Position numbers and translations under genes: made by a program
Part shown: positions 61,670-64,000 of the stretch, piece after piece
Position numbering within the stretch: position 1 is the stretch's first letter
Layout of the letters: the number at the start of each line of letters is the position of its first letter
Notes under the pieces: generated by a model
What the model was told of the DNA's origin: nothing
The model's input: only the letters and a program-made list of their open reading frames with translations
The model's database searches: none
DNA from: Lysobacteraceae bacterium 2PB
Lineage (GTDB): Bacteria > Pseudomonadota > Gammaproteobacteria > Xanthomonadales > Xanthomonadaceae
DNA length: 64,000 nucleotides
Assembly: GCA_005502915.1 (NCBI GenBank)
Contig: SCMT01000006.1
Location: 62,001-126,000, forward strand
Direction of reading: 5' to 3'

Positions 61670-62473
61670 ATGTCGTCCTATAGCTGTGTCATTCCGATTG
61701 ACTGGCAAGCGCTCTGGTGCCACGTGGTTCCTGCGTGGATATCGGTCCTCGCCGGCGACATGTCTCCCGGGATGTTTGCGAAGAACTACGCGTCGAAGGG
61801 CGCGTCGTTCGGGGATGGCGAGCTGATCGGTCCTTACGATCGATTCCACGCTCCGTCCGACTACCTGTCGCTCTTCTCTGAGGGTGCACTGAGGCCGCCC
61901 TTCTCAAGAAGGCGGATTGCAGGATCAGGACTGTGCGCGGAGTTCCTCCGGAGAACGGACAGCTACGCGCTTCCATTGATCGAGGCCGCGATCAAGCAAT
62001 CCACTGCGGTCGATCTTCCCGGACCGGATTCGTTCCATGGCAACTACTTCGGGAGAACGACGGACGCCTCCGGGACATGGCAGGTGGTCGGGACCAGGAA
62101 CGACTACGAATTCCTGGAGCGCTGGTTCGATGTTGCATGGCAGCGCGAGGATTCGCTCTACACGTACGCGCGTCGGGCAGGCCATGCATCTGCGCGGCTG
62201 CACGAGTTGCTTGAGGCGCTGTTTCTCTATGAAAGGGCGATCCCCGGGCTCTGGTTCCCTGCGGAATCACCTTCCTGGCCTGCTCACGACGACCATTCTT
62301 TTGCCGGCTACCTTTCGCCGGATGAAGTCAAGGAGTTGGCTGCGGAATTATCGCGTTCGGACGTGATCTCCCTTCAGGAGGATGACAGCGAATTGTTCCT
62401 CTTGTTTGTTGACCGTGTCGCGCGTTCATCCGCCCATGACCATGGCCTGTTGACGATACATGGTGGTTTCTGA
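61670..62473 (+). CDS. Hypothetical cytoplasmic protein
   Basis: This 267-residue protein has no signal peptide and is aromatic-rich (SYSCVIPIDWQALWCHVVPAWISV). It has a mixed helix-strand body and acidic C-terminal strands (LSRSDVISLQEDDSELFLLFVDRVAR). I recognise no family. It is AT-richer than the block before it but far less so than the gene at 56092. It may be accessory. Confidence 0.6.
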   Translation: MSSYSCVIPIDWQALWCHVVPAWISVLAGDMSPGMFAKNYASKGASFGDGELIGPYDRFHAPSDYLSLFSEGALRPPFSRRRIAGSGLCAEFLRRTDSYALPLIEAAIKQSTAVDLPGPDSFHGNYFGRTTDASGTWQVVGTRNDYEFLERWFDVAWQREDSLYTYARRAGHASARLHELLEALFLYERAIPGLWFPAESPSWPAHDDHSFAGYLSPDEVKELAAELSRSDVISLQEDDSELFLLFVDRVARSSAHDHGLLTIHGGF

Positions 62474-62517
62474 GGCTTGGTTCCGCTCGCCGAGACAGTT
62501 GCGCCACGCAGGACGCT

Positions 62518-62703
62518 TCCCGATTCGGCCTCCTGTGCGAAACCGGCGGCGCCAGCCTGCGGGCGGCGCTGCGCGTCATCGCTGCGATGCTCTGCGGCCT
62601 GCGGGACGACATGCCGGCACCTGAGCTCGATCGTGTTCCCATTCGCCATTGGCGGGCATTTCAGTTGCCGATGAAACCGTATGGTGACTGGGCGACGGGC
62701 TGA
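62518..62703 (+). pseudogene. Decayed copy of the small gene at 57563
   Basis: In the frame ending at the TGA at 62701-62703 the peptide reads RFGLLCETGGASLRAALR then VIAAMLCGLRDD, clearly like FIALCEASGASPQAALR then GMAAMVCGLRYD at 57563-57754. No start codon lies in frame nearby upstream, and the tail differs. It is a 5'-truncated relic, evidence that this stretch carries a duplicated segment. Confidence 0.65.
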
Positions 62704-62969
62704 ATCCGCGCGGCGGATTCTCGGCTAGACTCCCGTGAGCTGCAACGCGATCTCCAGCTTGCAGCGGGGGGCGTCGATTCGCTGGATTCAGCTGCATGCA
62801 CCGATATCGAGGCGGTCGCTGTCGCGGCCGATCGTCGAAACGACGTCCAACCCAGCTCGGCCGACAGTCTGGCGATGATCGACTGTCGCAGGAATGCCGG
62901 CGATGCACCTGCGTCGCCGGCGTTCGGAACACAACGGACTACATCACCTACACAGGTTCAAGGATAACC

Positions 62970-64000
62970 ATGAAGAATCAACGCAATTCCATCAGGCTCG
63001 GCCTCCTGGCCGCAGGTATCGCCGCAAGCACGATCGCCATGGCTGGCAGCGGTGCATCGGCGCTTCAAGCCGCCCGCCCCGCATCGAAGCCCAGCAAGCC
63101 GATCGCCAGCGACGCTCGCACGCCGGTCGTGTCGCTGACATCGACCATGGGCGATGCCGGTTTCGAAATGTTCGATGGCAGGACCCCGCGCGTCAGCCTG
63201 TCGCGGCTGCCGATGAACACCACCGACGCGATCGTCTACATCGACGTGGACAGCCTCGCGCTGGACCGCAAGCGGACGCAGGCGATTCTCGACCTCGCCA
63301 GGGATCTGGGCTGGGTGGTGATGGCCGAGAGCAGCAGCTGGGACGTGCCGCGCCTGCACGCCTTCCTCGCTGCGTACTATCCGGGCGTGGATACGAAGGG
63401 CCTGCAGAACGTCGCGGTACGCATCGCGGCCGACAAGGGGCACACGCTGGTCACCGACCTGACGCCGACCGAGGCCGCGGTCGAGGTGGGCATCGATTAT
63501 CTGCAGACCACGGAAGCGAGGGCGCTGATGCGCAGCGCTTTCGGTATCCGGGCCGTGGCGCCGGGCAGCAATTACGCCTGGTTCGCCAACAACGCCTACC
63601 AGGCGACCGCGAGCAATCGCACGCTCGGCACGCGCTACTACACGGTGGCGCTGAATCGGGATGTCGTGAAGGTCTGGCGCAGCACCAGCAACGGCACCAC
63701 CGATTGCATCGTGTCGTGGCGGGGCAGCTCGACCGCAGGCGATTGGCTCAACAACATCGAGAACCAGTTCGGCGGAACGGTGGCCGTGCCCGGCGAGTCG
63801 TCGACGAACACCGCCAGGATCGGGTCGGGATACGCCAGCCGGCTCAGCAATTACCGCTCGGCGGTCAATGCGGTGGCCTGCAACAACACCTATCGGGTGA
63901 CCGGACACAGCCTCGGCGGCGGCATGGCGGAAGCCTATGCGTTCACCATCCGCAGCAAGCGGCCGAACCTGGAAGCCTACAACCCGGCACGCGTGGGCAA
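62970..64000 (+). CDS. Exported class 3 lipase-like protein (C-terminus outside window)
   Basis: The frame opens at the ATG at 62970 after AAGGATAACC and is cut at base 64000; 343 residues are visible. A signal peptide (LGLLAAGIAASTIAMAGSGASA) is followed by a roughly 200-residue region unlike other lipases that I know, then the lipase fold: TDCIVSWRGSSTAGDWLNNIENQF and TYRVTGHSLGGGMAEAYAF with the nucleophile Ser314 in GHSLG. It should hydrolyse lipids outside the cell. The catalytic Asp and His lie beyond the edge. Confidence 0.85.
   Translation, partial: MKNQRNSIRLGLLAAGIAASTIAMAGSGASALQAARPASKPSKPIASDARTPVVSLTSTMGDAGFEMFDGRTPRVSLSRLPMNTTDAIVYIDVDSLALDRKRTQAILDLARDLGWVVMAESSSWDVPRLHAFLAAYYPGVDTKGLQNVAVRIAADKGHTLVTDLTPTEAAVEVGIDYLQTTEARALMRSAFGIRAVAPGSNYAWFANNAYQATASNRTLGTRYYTVALNRDVVKVWRSTSNGTTDCIVSWRGSSTAGDWLNNIENQFGGTVAVPGESSTNTARIGSGYASRLSNYRSAVNAVACNNTYRVTGHSLGGGMAEAYAFTIRSKRPNLEAYNPARVG

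Noticed and set aside
62958-63908. 316-residue minus-strand frame
   Set aside because: It is antisense to the lipase, which has a signal peptide and GHSLGGG motif.

Overview
The window is high-GC chromosomal DNA of a gammaproteobacterium. Gene content points to the family Lysobacteraceae (Xanthomonadaceae), for example Lysobacter or Luteimonas, but the genus is not proven. The main pointers are a toxin with the C-terminal domain used by Xanthomonad type IV secretion effectors, a LacI-controlled pectin cluster, an mreBCD-mrdAB block and dispersed intergenic hairpin repeats. I saw no rRNA, tRNA, CRISPR array or insertion sequence.

Region 1 (1-8530) is a pectin-use locus. A secreted pectate lyase, cut by the window edge, is divergent from an FAH-superfamily enzyme, a three-part TRAP transporter and a LacI regulator. 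kduI, kduD and a rhamnogalacturonan-acetylesterase-like SGNH hydrolase follow. A 14-base near-identical site lies in both control regions and is the likely LacI operator.

Region 2 (8543-20873) holds a membrane-anchored double-AAA ATPase, a small unknown gene, aroQ-accB-accC, a Roadblock protein, an XRE regulator-cutA-dsbD-tlpA redox operon, a gene-free stretch ending in a strong plus-strand terminator (probable small RNA), a MAPEG protein and a PfkB kinase. Region 3 (21268-27133) is the cell-shape operon mreBCD-mrdA-mrdB.

Region 4 (27265-54601) is mixed. It has an unknown lipoprotein followed by a protein with a Pro/Trp-rich tail, two short-chain dehydrogenases, a two-gene DNA-repair pair related to the UdgX system (without UdgX), MOSC, methyltransferase and FAD oxidoreductase genes, a polysaccharide deacetylase, a large pullulanase lipoprotein and kptA. 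It also has a probable type IV secretion antibacterial effector with two HNH-like nuclease modules, dbpA, TPR proteins and a DUF4272 protein.

Region 5 (54602-64000) is accessory. It has hairpin repeats, small secreted proteins and one strikingly AT-rich gene (56092-57303) that carries an R-x4-H motif suggestive of a HEPN RNase. It also has a small protein with a decayed second copy about 5 kb away, a secreted DNase I-fold enzyme coupled to an unknown membrane-anchored protein, and a class 3 lipase cut by the window end.

The best candidates for new biology are the dual-HNH effector (46679-48277), the AT-rich HEPN-like gene and the orphan transcript ending at 19279.
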